This document shows positions 37,701 to 50,610 of a DNA stretch of 64,000 nucleotides, in pieces. Origin of the DNA: Calliopsis andreniformis (lineage: Eukaryota > Arthropoda > Insecta > Hymenoptera > Andrenidae); contig NW_027480422.1 in the NCBI RefSeq assembly GCF_051401765.1, forward strand, positions 12,976,001-13,040,000, given 5' to 3'. The notes beneath the pieces are model-generated. The model worked only from the letters and a program-made list of their open reading frames with translations, was not told where the DNA came from and searched no databases. A program made the translations under genes and the position numbers. Position 1 is the stretch's first letter; every line of letters begins with the position of its first letter.

Positions 37701-39929
37701 ATACGATGGAAAAACTGTTGTATTAATTTTGGATTTGGTGCTTCTGGCGTTGACTTCTAAGGCCCTAACTATTCGATGTGGTTGTGCAACGCCCTAGAGT
37801 GAAGCCTAGATTGCTAGGAACGTAGAAATGACCATAACTTTCATACTGGTTGCAATTATTCGTTTTATACGATGGAAAAACTGTTGTATTTATACTGTAT
37901 TTTATGCTTCAGCGATGACTTCTTAGGCCCTAACTATTCGCTCTGGTGGAACAACGCCCTAGGGTGATGCCTAGGTTGCCCGGATCGTAGAAATGACCAT
38001 TACTTGCACACTGGTTGCAATTATTCGTTTTATACGATGGAAAAACTGTTGTATTTATTTTATATTTGGTGCTCCTGGCGTTGACTTCTTAGGCCCTAAC
38101 TATTGGATCTGGTGGACCAACGCCCTAGAGTGAAGCCTAGGTTGCCCGGAACGTAGAAATGACCATTACATCCACACTGTTTGCAATTATTCATATCATA
38201 CAGTGGAAAAACTGTTGTATTTATATTGTATTTTATGCTTCTGGCATTGACTTCTAAGGCCCTAACTATTCGATGTGGCTGAGCAACGCCCTAGAGTGAA
38301 GCCTAGATTGCCCGGAACGTAGAAACGACCATAGCTTTCATACTGGTTGCAATCATTCGTTTTATACAAGTGAAAAACTGTTGTATTTATTTTGTATTTT
38401 ATGCCTCTGGCGTTGACTCCTAAGGCCGTAGCTATTCGATGTGGTGGAGCAACGCCCTAGAGCGAAGCCTAGGTTGCCCGGAACATAGAAATGACCATGT
38501 CTTTCACACTGGTTGCAATTATTCCTGTTATACGATGGAAAAACTGTTGTCCTTATATTATATTTTATGCTTCAGGCGTTGACTTCTAAGGGCGTATCTA
38601 TTCGATGTGGTGGAGAAACGCCCTAGAGTGAAGCCTAGGTTGCCCGGAAAGTAGAAATGACCATTACCTCCACACTGTTTGCAATTATTCATTTTATACA
38701 ATGGAAAAACTGTTGTATTTATGTGGTTTTTTATAGTTATGGCGTTGACTTCTAAGGCCGTAGCCATTCGATGTGGTGGAGCAATGCCCTAGAGTGAAGC
38801 CTAGGATGCCCGCAACGTAGAAATGACCATATTTTTCACACTGTTTGCAATTATTCCTGTTATACGATGGACAAACTGTTGGATTTTTAATGTACTTTAT
38901 GCTTCTGGCGTTGACTTCTAAGGCCCTATGTATTCGATCTGGTGGAGCAATGTCTCAGTGTGAAGTCTAGGATTCCCGGAACGTAGAAATGGCCGTTACA
39001 TTCACACTGGTTATAATTACACATTTTATGCGATGGAAAAACTGTTGTACATATATCGTATTTTATGCTTCTGGCATTGACTTCTTAGGCCCTAACTATT
39101 CGATCTGGTGGAGCAACGCCCTAGAGTGAAGCCTAGGATGCCCGCAACGTAGAAATGACCATATCTTTCACACTGTTTGCAATTATTCCGGTTATACGAT
39201 TGAAAAACTGTTTTATCTATATTGTGTTTTATGCTTCTGGCGTTGACTTCAAAGGCCGCAGCTATTCGATGAGGTGGAGCAACGCCCTAGAGTGAAGCCT
39301 AGGTTGCCCGGAACGAAGAAGTGACCATGTCTTTCACACTGGTTGCAATTATTCCTGTTATACGATGGAAAAACTATTGAACTTATATTATATTTTATGC
39401 TTCAGGCGTTGACTTCTAAGGGCGTAGCTATTCGATGTGGTGGAGAAACGCCATAGAGTGAAGCCTAGGTTGCGCGGAAAGTAGAAATGACCATTACCTC
39501 CACACTGTTTGCAATTATTCATTTTATACAATGGAAAAACTGTTGTATTTATGTGGTTTTTTATAGTTATGGCGTTGACTTCTAAGGCCGTAGCCATTCG
39601 ATGTGGTGGAGCAATGCTCTAGAGTGAAGCGTAGGATGCCCGCAACGTAGAAATGACCATATCTTTCACACTGTTTGCAATTATTCCTGTTATACGATTG
39701 AAAAACTGTTGTATGTATATTGTATTTTATGCTTCTGGCGTTGACTTCTAAGGCCGCAGCTATTCGATGTGGTGGAGAAAGGCCCTAGAGTGAAGCCTAG
39801 GTTGCCTGGAAAGTAGAAATGACCATTACCACCACACTGTTTGCAATTATTCATTTTATACAATGGAAAAACTGTTGGATTTATATTGTTTTTTATAGTT
39901 ATGGCGTTGACTTCTAAGGCCGCAGCTAT
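34785..39929 (+). repeat. 31-mer higher-order repeat, copy 1 (5,145 bp)
   Basis: Thirty-one monomers repeated immediately at 5,145 bp. Matching landmarks include 'ctaaccattcg' at 34,941 / 40,086, 'cgaatctgg' (+1 bp) at 36,778 / 41,923, 'gattcaagaactg' near 37,206 / 42,351 and 'ttgtccttatattat' at 38,548, the last absent from copy 2. This is the largest unit in the window. Confidence 0.9.
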
Positions 39930-42900
39930 TCGATCTGGTGGAGCAACGCCCTAGAGTGAAGCCTAGGTTGCACGGAACGTAGAAATGACCATAACATTCA
40001 TACTGGTTGCAATTATTTCTGTTATACAAGGGAAAAACTGTTGTATTTTTATTGTATTTTATGCTTCTGGCGTTGACTTCTTAGGCCCTAACCATTCGAT
40101 CTGGTGGAGCAACGCCCTAGTGTGAAGCCTAGGTTGCCCGGAACGTAGAAGTGACCATTACCTTCACACTGTTTGCGATTATTCATTTTATACGATGGTA
40201 AAACTGTTGTACATATATCGTATTTTATGCTTCTGGCGTTGCCTTCTTAGGCCCTAACTATTCGGTCAGGTGGAGCAACGCCCTAGGGTGAAGCCTAGGT
40301 TGCCCGGAACGTAGAAATGACCATAACTTTCATACTGGTTGCAATTATTCGTTTTATACGATGGAAAAACTGTTGTATTAATTTTGGATTTGGTGCTTCT
40401 GGCGTTGACTTCTAAGGCCCTAACTATTCGATGTGTTTGAGCAACGCCCTAGAGTGAAGCCTAGATTGCTAGGAACGTAGAAATGACCATAACTTTCATA
40501 CTGGTTGCAATTATTCGTTTTATACGATGGAAAAACTGTTGTATTTATATTGTATTTTATGCTTCAGCGATGACTTCTTAGGCCCTAACTATTCGCTCTG
40601 GTGGAACAACGCCCTAGCGTGATGCCTCGGTTGCCAGGATCGTAGAAATGACCATTACTTGCACACTGGTTGCAATTATTCGTTTTATACGATGGAAAAA
40701 CTGTTGTATTTATTTTATATTTGGTGCTCCTGGCGTTGACTTCTTAGGCCCTAACTATTGGATCTGGTGGACCAACGCCCTAGAGTGAAGCCTAGGTTGC
40801 CCGGAACGTAGAAATGACCATTACTTCCACTCTGTTTGCAATTATTCATATCATACAGTGGAAAAACTGTTGTATTTATATTGTATTTTATGCTTCTGGC
40901 ATTGACTTCTAAGGCCCTAACTATTCGATGTGGCTGAGCAACGCCCTAGAGTGAAGCCTAGATTGCCCGGAACGTAGAAACGACCATAGCTTTCATACTG
41001 GTTGCAATAATTCGTTTTATACAAGTGAAAAACTGTTGTATTTATTTTGTATTTTATGCCTCTGGCGTTGACTCCTAAGGCCGTAGCTATTCGATGTGGT
41101 GGAGCAACGCCCTAGAGTGAAGCCTAGGTTGCCCGGAACGTAGAAATGACCATGTCTTTCACACTGGTTGCAATTATTCCTGTTATACGATGGAAAAACT
41201 GTTGTACTTATATTATATTTTATGCTTCAGGCGTTGACTTCTAAGGGCGTATCTATCCGATGTGGTGGAGAAACGCCCTAGAGTGAAGCCTAGGTTGCCC
41301 GGAAAGTAGAAATGACCATTACCTCCACACTGTTTGCAATTATTCATTTTATACAATGGAAAAACTGTTGTATTTATGTGGTTTTTTATAGTTATGGCGT
41401 TGACTTCTAAGGCCGTAGCCATTCGATGTGGTGGAGCAATGCCCTAGAGTGAAGCCTAGGTTGCCCGGAACGTAGAAATGACCATGTCTTTCACACTGGT
41501 TGCAATTATTCCTGTTATACGATGGACAAACTGTTGGATTTTTAATGTACTTTATGCTTCTGGCGTTGACTTCTAAGGCCCTATGTATTCGATCTGGTGG
41601 AGCAATGTCGCAGTGTGAAGTCTAGGATTCCCGGAACGTAGAAATGGCCGTTACATTCGCACTGGTTGCAATTACTCATTTTATGCGATGGAAAAACTGT
41701 TGTACATATATCGTATTTTATGCTTCTGGCATTGACTTCTTAGGCCCTAACTATTCGATCTGGTGGAGCAACGCCCTAGAGTGAAGCCTAGGTTGCACGG
41801 AACGTAGAAATGACCATAACTTTCGCACTGGTTGCAATCATTTCTGTTATACAAGGGAAAAACTGTTCTATTTATTTTGTATTTTATGCTTCGGGCGTTG
41901 ACTTCTAAGGCCCTAACTATTCGAATCTGGTGGTGCAACGCCCTAGAGTGAAGCCTCGGATGCCCGCAACGTAGAAATGACCATATTTTTCACACTGGTT
42001 GCAATTACTCTTGTTATACGATGGAAAAACTGTTGTATTTATTTTGTATTTTATGTTTCAGGCGTTGACTTCTTAGGCCATAGCTATTCGCTCTGGTGGA
42101 ACAACGCCCTAGTGTGAAGCCTAGGTTGCCCGGAACGTAGAAGTGACCATAACTATCAAACTGGTTGCAATTACTCGTTTTATACGATGGAAAGACTGTT
42201 GTATTTATATTGTATTTTATAGTTACGGCGTTGTCTTCTAGGGCCGTAGCTATTCGATGTGGTTGAGCAATGCCCTAGAGTGAAGCCTAGGATGCCCGCA
42301 ACGTAGAAATGACCATATCTTTCACACTGTCTGCAATTATTCCTGTTATACGATTCAAGAACTGTTGTATTTATATTGTATTTTATGCTTCTGGCGTTGA
42401 CTTCTAAGGCCGGAGCTATTCGATGTGGTGGAGCAACGCCCTAGAGTGAAGCCTAGTTTGCGCGGAACGTAGAAATGACCATACCTTTCACACTGGTTGC
42501 AATTATTCTTGTTATACGATGGAAGAACTGTTGTATTTATTTTGTATTTTATGCTTCAGGCGTTGACTTCTTAGGCCCTAACTATTCGCTCTGGTGGAAC
42601 AACGCCCTAGTGTGAAGCCTAGGTTGCCCGGAACGTAGAAGTAACCATTACCTTCACACTGTTTGCGATTATTCATTTTATACGATGGTAAATCTGTTGT
42701 ACATATATCGTATTTTATGCTTCTGGCGTTGACTTCTTAGGCCCTAACTATTCGGTCAGGTGGAGCAACGCCCTAGGGTGAAGCCTAGGTTGCCCGGAAC
42801 GTAGAAATGACCATAACTTTCATACTGGTTGCAATTATTTGTTTTATACGATGGAAAAACTGTTGTATTAATTTTGGATTTGGTGCTTCTGGCGTTGACT

Positions 42901-44743
42901 TCTAAGGCCCTAACTATTCGATGTGGTTGTGCAACGCCCTAGAGTGAAGCCTAGATTGCTAGGAACGTAGAAATGACCATAACTTTCATACTGGTTGCAA
43001 TTATTCGTTTTATACGATGGAAAAACTGTTGTATTTATACTGTATTTTATGCTTCAGCGATGACTTCTTAGGCCCTAACTATTCGCTCTGGTGGAACAAC
43101 GCCCTAGGGTGATGCCTAGGTTGCCCGGATCGTAGAAATGACCATTACTTGCACACTGGTTGCAATTATTCGTTTTATACGATGGAAAAACTGTTGTATT
43201 TATTTTATATTTGGTGCTCCTGGCGTTGACTTCCTAGGCCCTAACTATTGGATCTGGTGGACCAACGCCCTAGAGTGAAGCCTAGGTTGCCCGGAACGTA
43301 GAAATGACCATTACATCCACACTGTTTGCAATTATTCATATCATACAGTGGAAAAACTGTTGTATTTATATTGTATTTTATGCTTCTGGCATTGACTTCT
43401 AAGGCCCTAACTATTCGATGTGGCTGAGCAACGCCCTAGAGTGAAGCCTAGATTGCCCGGAACGTAGAAACGACCATAGCTTTCATACTGGTTGCAATCA
43501 TTCGTTTTATACAAGTGAAAAACTGTTGTATTTATTTTGTATTTTATGCCTCTGGCGTTGACTCCTAAGGCCGTAGCTATTCGATGTGGTGGAGCAACGC
43601 CCTAGAGCGAAGCCTAGGTTGCCCGGAACATAGAAATGACCATGTCTTTCACACTGGTTGCAATTATTCCTGTTATACGATGGACAAACTGTTGGATTTT
43701 TAATGTACTTTATGCTTCTGACGTTGACTTCTAAGGCCCTATGTATTCGATCTGGTGGAGCAATGTCTCAGTGTGAAGTCTAGGATTCCCGGAACGTAGA
43801 AATGGCCGTTACATTCACACTGGTTGCAATTACACATTTTATGCGATGGAAAAACTGTTGTACATATATCGTATTTTATGCTTCTGGCATTGACTTCTTA
43901 GGCCCTAACTATTCGATCTGGTGGAGCAACGCCCTAGAGTGAAGCCTAGGATGCCCGCAACGTAGAAATGACCATATCTTTCACACTGTTTGCAATTATT
44001 CCGGTTATACGATTGAAAAACTGTTTTATCTATATTGTGTTTTATGCTTCTGGCGTTGACTTCAAAGGCCGCAGCTATTCGATGAGGTGGAGCAACGCCC
44101 TAGAGTGAAGCCTAGGTTGCCCGGAACGTAGAAGTGACCATGTCTTTCACACTGGTTGCAATTATTCCTGTTATACGATGGAAAAACTATTGTACTTATA
44201 TTATATTTTATGCTTCAGGCGTTGACTTCTAAGGGCGTAGCTATTCGATGTGGTGGAGAAACGCCATAGAGTGAAGCCTAGGTTGCGCGGAAAGTAGAAA
44301 TGACCATTACCTCCACACTGTTTGCAATTATTCATTTTATACAATGGAAAAACTGTTGTATTTATGTGGTTTTTTATAGTTATGGCGTTGACGTCTAAGG
44401 CCGTAGCCATTCGATGTGGTGGAGCAATGCTCTAGAGTGAAGCGTAGGATGCCCGCAACGTAGAAATGACCATATCTTTCACACTGTTTGCAATTATTCC
44501 TGTTATACGATTGAAAAACTGTTGTATGTATATTGTATTTTATGCTTCTGGCGTTGACTTCTAAGGCCGCAGCTATTCGATGTGGTGGAGAAAGGCTCTA
44601 GAGTGAAGCCTAGGTTGCCCGGAAAGTAGAAATGACCATTACCACCACACTGTTTGCAATTATTCATTTTATACAATGGAAAAACTGTTGGATTTATATT
44701 GTTTTTTATAGTTATGGCGTTGACTTCTAAGGCCGCAGCTATT
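39930..44743 (+). repeat. 31-mer higher-order repeat, copy 2, lacking two monomers (4,814 bp)
   Basis: Follows copy 1 directly. The offset is 5,145 bp up to about 43,680 and 4,813 bp after it, a loss of exactly 332 bp (two monomers). The joint lies in the shared 'cctgttatacgatgg' segment: the 'gaccatgtctttc' monomer front now continues as 'acaaactgttgg', which in copy 1 belongs to the monomer two positions downstream. The match ends near 44,743-44,780. Confidence 0.9.
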
Positions 44744-45960
44744 CGATATGGTGGAGCAACGCCCTAGAGTGAAGCATAGGTTGCCCCGAATGTAGAAATG
44801 ACCATCACTTTCACAATGCTTGCAGTTATTCTTGTTATACGATGGAAAAACTGTTGTATTTATATTGTATTTTATGCTTCAGGTGTTGACTTCTTAGGCC
44901 CTAACTATTCGCTCTGGTGGAACAACGCCCTAGAGTGATGCCTAGGTCGCCCGGATCGTAGAAATGACCATTACTTGCACACAGGATGCAATTGTCGTAT
45001 TATACGATGGAAAAACTGTTGTATTTATTTTGCATTTGGTGCTCCTGGCGTTGACTTCTTAGGCCCTAACTATTGGATCTGGTGGACCAACGCCCTAGAG
45101 TGAAGCCTAGGTTGCCCGGAACGTAGAAATGACCATTACTTCCTCACTGTTTGCAATTATTCATTTTATACAATGGAAAAACTGTTGTATTTATATTGTT
45201 TTTTATAGTTATGGCGTTCACTTCTAAGGCCGTAGCTATTCGATGTGGTGGAGCAATGCCCTAGAGTGAAGCCTAGGATGCCCGAAACGTAGAAATGACC
45301 ATATCTTTCACACTGTTTGCAATTATTCCTGTTATCCGATGCAAAAACTGTTGTATTTATATTGTATTTTATGCTTCTGGCATTGTCTTCTTAGGCCCTA
45401 ACTCTTCGATCTGGTGGAGCAACGCCCTAGGGTGAAGTCTAGGTTGCCCGGAACGTAGAAATGACCATAACTATCAGACTGGTTGCAATTATTCGTTTTA
45501 TACGATGGATAGACTGTTGTACTTATATTGTATTTAATAGTTATGGCGTTGTCTTCTAGGACCGCAGCTATTCGATGTGGTTGAGCAACGCCCTAGAGTG
45601 AAGCCTGGGTTGCCCGGAACGTAGAAATGACCATTACTTCCACACTGTTTGCAATTATTCATATTATACTGTGGAACAACTGTTGTATTTATATGGCATT
45701 TTATGCTTCTGGCATTGACTTTTAAGGCCCTAACTATTCGATGTGGTGGAGCAACGCCCTAGAGTGAAGCCTAGGTTGCCCGGAACGTAGAAATGACCAT
45801 AGCTTTCACACTGGTTGCAATTATTCCTGTTATACAAGGGAAAAACTGTTGTATTTATATTGTATTTTATGCTTCTGGCGTTGACTTCTTAGGCCCTAAC
45901 TATTCGATCTGGTGGAGCATGGCCCTAGAGTGAAGCCTAGGTTGCCCGGAATGTAGAATT
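44744..45960 (+). repeat. Irregular monomers bridging the 31-mer and 14-mer blocks
   Basis: About seven monomers. The first resemble the 12.7-13.2 kb types ('tgccccgaatg', 'caattgtcgtat'); from about 45,150 on they follow the order seen at 4,500-5,800. Confidence 0.7.
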
Positions 45961-46450
45961 GACCATGTCTTTCACACTGGTTGCAATTATTCCTGTTATA
46001 CGATGGTAAAACTGTTGTATTTCTATTGTATTTTATGCTTCTGGCGTTGACTTGTTAGGCCCTAACTATTCGATCTGGTGGAGCAACGCCCTAGAGAGAA
46101 GCCTAGATTGCCCGGAACGTAGAAATGACCATAACTATCAAACTGGTTGCAATTACTCGTTTTATACGATGGAAAGACTGTTGTATTTATATTGTATTTT
46201 ATAGTTATGGCGTTGTCTTCTAGGGCCGTAGCTATTCGATGTGGTTGAGCAATGCCCTAGAGTGAAGCCTAGGATGCCCGCAACGTAGAAATGACCATAT
46301 CTTTCACACTGTCTGCAATTATTCCTGTTATACGATTCAAAAACTGTTGTATTTATATTGTATTTTATGCTTCTGGCGTTGACTTCTAAGGCCGGAGCTA
46401 TTCGATTTGGTGGAGCAACGCCCTAGAGTGAAGCCTAGATTGCCCGGAAC
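45150..46450 (+). repeat. Segment related to 4,500-5,800
   Basis: Right-hand member of the 40,650-bp-offset pair; it overlaps the start of the first 14-mer unit. Differences from the left member are scattered substitutions (for example 'ttatccgatgc' near 45,333, 'aggaccgcag' near 45,559). Confidence 0.7.
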
Positions 46451-48285
46451 GTAGAAATGACCATAGCTTTCATACTGGTTGCAATTATTCGTTTTATACG
46501 ATGGAAAAGCTGTTGTATTTATTTTGTATTTGGTGCTCCTGGCGTTGACTTCTTAGGCCCTAGCTATTGGATCTGGTGCGGCAGCGCCCTAGGGTGAAGC
46601 CTAGGTTGCCCGGAACGTGGAAATGACCATCACTTTCACACTGGTTGCAATTATTCCTGTTATACGATTGAAAAACTGTTTTATCTATATTGTGTTTTAT
46701 GCTTCTGGCGTTGACTTCTAAGGACGCAGCTAATCGATATGGTGGAGAAACGCCCTAGAGTGAAGCCTAGATTGCCCGGAAAGTAGAAGTGACCATACCT
46801 TTCACACTGGTTGCAATTATTCCTGTTATACGATGGAGAAGCTGTTGTATTTGTATTGTATTTTATGCTTCTGGCGTAGACTTCTCAGGCCCTAATTATT
46901 CGATCTGGTGGAGCATGTCCCTAGAGTGAAGCCTAGGTTGCCCGCAACGTAGAAATGACCATGTCTTTCACACTGTTTGCAATTATTCCTGTTATAAGAT
47001 TGAAAAACTGTTGTATTTGTATTGTATTTTATGCTTCTGGAGTAGACTTCTTAGGCCCTAACCATTCGATCTGGTGGAACGATGCTCTAGCGTGAAGCCT
47101 AGGTTGCCCGTATCGTAGAAATGACCATATCTTTCACACTGGTTGCAATTATTCCTGTTATACGATGGAAAAACTGTTGTATTTGTATTGTATTTTATGC
47201 TTCTGGCGTTGACTTCTCAGGCCCTAATTATTCGATCTGGTGGAGCAACGCCCTAGGGTGAAGCCTAGGTTGCCCGGAACGTAGAAATGACCATAACTTT
47301 CATACTGGTTGCAATTATTCGTTTTATACCGTGGAAAGACTGTTGTATTTATATTGTATTTTATAGTTAATGGCGATGTCTTCTAGGGCCGTAGCTATCC
47401 GATGTGGTTGAGCAACGCCCTAGAGTGAAGCCTCGGTTGCCCGAAACGTATAAATGACCATAGCTTTCATACTTGTTGCAATTATTCCTGTTATACAAGG
47501 GAAAAACTGTTGTATTTATATTGTATTTTATGCTTCTGGCGTTGACTTCTTAGGCCCTAACTATTCGATCTGGTGGAGCATGGCCCTAGAGTGAAGCCTA
47601 GGTTGCACGTAACGTAGAAATGCCCATTACTTTCACACTGGTGGTAATTATTCCTGTTATACGATTGAATAACTGTTGTATTTTTGTTTTATTTTGTGCT
47701 TCTGGCGTTGACTTCTAAGTTCCTAGCTATTCGATCTGGTGGAGCAACGCTCGATAGTGAAGCCTAGGTTGCCCAGAACTGATAAATGACCATCACCTTC
47801 ACTCTGGTTGCAATTATTCCTGTTATACGATGGAAAAACTGTGTTATTTATATTGTATTTTATGCTTCTGGCGTAGGCTTCTTAGGCCCTAACTATTCGA
47901 TCTGGGGGAACCACGCCCTAGACTGAAGCCTAGGTTGCCCGGAACGTACAAATGACCATCACTTTCACACTGGTTGCAATTATTCCTGTTATACGATGGA
48001 AAAAGTGTTGTATTTATATTGTATTTTATGCTTCTGGCGTTGACTTCTAAGGCCGCAGCTATTCGATGTGGTGGAGCAACGCCCTAGAGTGAAGCCTAGG
48101 TTGCCCGGAACGTAGAAATGACCATAGCTTTCACACTGGTTGCAATTACTCGTTTTATACGATGGAAAGACTGTTGTATTTATATTGTATTTTATAGTTA
48201 TGGCGTTGACTTCTTAGGCCCTAACTATTCGATCAGGTGGAGCAACGCCCTAGTGTGAAGCCTAGGTTGCCCGGAATGTAGAATT
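45961..48285 (+). repeat. 14-mer higher-order repeat, copy 1 (2,325 bp)
   Basis: Fourteen monomers repeated at 2,325 bp (14 x 166 + 1; the extra base is in 'gttaatggcg'). Markers in order are 'gtatttctattg', 'ctatcaaactgg', 'cactgtctgc', 'gcggcagcgccc', 'gttttatctatattg', 'gagaagctg', 'ttataagattg', 'gaacgatgctc', 'ataccgtggaaag', 'catacttgttgc', 'actggtggtaatt', 'acgctcgatagtg' and 'ctgggggaaccacg'. Confidence 0.92.
47600..48020 (+). repeat. Divergent monomers with a relative at 62,376-62,796
   Basis: Two to three unusual monomers ('actggtggtaatt', 'tttttgttttattttgtgc', 'gctcgatagtgaag', 'aactgataaatg', 'caccttcactctgg', 'gggggaaccacg'). The same succession occurs at about 62,376-62,796 (offset 14,776 bp) outside the HOR blocks. 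Confidence 0.7.
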
Positions 48286-50610
48286 GACCATGTCTTTCAC
48301 ACTGGTTGCAATTATTCCTGTTATACGATGGTAAAACTGTTGTATTTCTATTGTATTTTATGCTTCTGGCGTTGACTTGTTAGGCCCTAACTATTCGATC
48401 TGGTGGAGCAACGCCCTAGAGAGAAGCCTAGATTGCCCGGAACGTAGAAATGACCATAACTATCAAACTGGTTGCAATTACTCGTTTTATACGATGGAAA
48501 GACTGTTGTATTTATATTGTATTTTATAGTTATGGCGTTGTCTTCTAGGGCCGTAGCTATTCGATGTGGTTGAGCAATGCCCTAGAGTGAAGCCTAGGAT
48601 GCCCGCAACGTAGAAATGACCATATCTTTCACACTGTCTGCAATTATTCCTGTTATACGATTCAAAAACTGTTGTATTTATATTGTATTTTATGCTTCTG
48701 GCGTTGACTTCTAAGGCCGGAGCTATTCGATTTGGTGGAGCAACGCCCTAGAGTGAAGCCTAGATTGCCCGGAACGTAGAAATGACCATAGCTTTCATAC
48801 TGGTTGCAATTATTCGTTTTATACGATGGAAAAGCTGTTGTATTTATTTTGTATTTGGTGCTCCTGGCGTTGACTTCTTAGGCCCTAGCTATTGGATCTG
48901 GTGCGGCAGCGCCCTAGGGTGAAGCCTAGGTTGCCCGGAACGTGGAAATGACCATCACTTTCACACTGGTTGCAATTATTCCTGTTATACGATTGAAAAA
49001 CTGTTTTATCTATATTGTGTTTTATGCTTCTGGCGTTGACTTCTAAGGACGCAGCTAATCGATATGGTGGAGAAACGCCCTAGAGTGAAGCCTAGATTGC
49101 CCGGAAAGTAGAAGTGACCATACCTTTCACACTGGTTGCAATTATTCCTGTTATACGATGGAGAAGCTGTTGTATTTGTATTGTATTTTATGCTTCTGGC
49201 GTAGACTTCTCAGGCCCTAATTATTCGATCTGGTGGAGCATGTCCCTAGAGTGAAGCCTAGGTTGCCCGCAACGTAGAAATGACCATGTCTTTCACACTG
49301 TTTGCAATTATTCCTGTTATAAGATTGAAAAACTGTTGTATTTGTATTGTATTTTATGCTTCTGGAGTAGACTTCTTAGGCCCTAACCATTCGATCTGGT
49401 GGAACGATGCTCTAGCGTGAAGCCTAGGTTGCCCGTATCGTAGAAATGACCATATCTTTCACACTGGTTGCAATTATTCCTGTTATACGATGGAAAAACT
49501 GTTGTATTTGTATTGTATTTTATGCTTCTGGCGTTGACTTCTCAGGCCCTAATTATTCGATCTGGTGGAGCAACGCCCTAGGGTGAAGCCTAGGTTGCCC
49601 GGAACGTAGAAATGACCATAACTTTCATACTGGTTGCAATTATTCGTTTTATACCGTGGAAAGACTGTTGTATTTATATTGTATTTTATAGTTAATGGCG
49701 ATGTCTTCTAGGGCCGTAGCTATCCGATGTGGTTGAGCAACGCCCTAGAGTGAAGCCTCGGTTGCCCGAAACGTATAAATGACCATAGCTTTCATACTTG
49801 TTGCAATTATTCCTGTTATACAAGGGAAAAACTGTTGTATTTATATTGTATTTTATGCTTCTGGCGTTGACTTCTTAGGCCCTAACTATTCGATCTGGTG
49901 GAGCATGGCCCTAGAGTGAAGCCTAGGTTGCACGTAACGTAGAAATGCCCATTACTTTCACACTGGTGGTAATTATTCCTGTTATACGATTGAATAACTG
50001 TTGTATTTTTGTTTTATTTTGTGCTTCTGGCGTTGACTTCTAAGTTCCTAGCTATTCGATCTGGTGGAGCAACGCTCGATAGTGAAGCCTAGGTTGCCCA
50101 GAACTGAGAAATGACCATCACCTTCACTCTGGTTGCAATTATTCCTGTTATACGATGGAAAAACTGTGTTATTTATATTGTATTTTATGCTTCTGGCGTA
50201 GGCTTCTTAGGCCCTAACTATTCGATCTGGGGGAACCACGCCCTAGACTGAAGCCTAGGTTGCCCGGAACGTACAAATGACCATCACTTTCACACTGGTT
50301 GCAATTATTCCTGTTATACGATGGAAAAAGTGTTGTATTTATATTGTATTTTATGCTTCTGGCGTTGACTTCTAAGGCCGCAGCTATTCGATGTGGTGGA
50401 GCAACGCCCTAGAGTGAAGCCTAGGTTGCCCGGAACGTAGAAATGACCATAGCTTTCACACTGGTTGCAATTACTCGTTTTATACGATGGAAAGACTGTT
50501 GTATTTATATTGTATTTTATAGTTATGGCGTTGACTTCTTAGGCCCTAACTATTCGATCAGGTGGAGCAACGCCCTAGTGTGAAGCCTAGGTTGCCCGGA
50601 ACGTAGAAAT
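48286..50610 (+). repeat. 14-mer higher-order repeat, copy 2 (2,325 bp)
   Basis: Nearly identical second copy of 45,961-48,285 (one visible change is 'aactgagaaatg' near 50,103 against 'aactgataaatg'). The block ends with a monomer that leads into the 16-mer array rather than a third copy. Confidence 0.92.

Noticed and set aside
21803..44410. Minus-strand 69-codon and 63-codon open frames, near-identical at many positions
   Set aside because: All map to the same pair of adjacent monomer types duplicated with the surrounding satellite. Substitution patterns follow the repeat, not codon positions. No promoter, intron or homology that I recognise.
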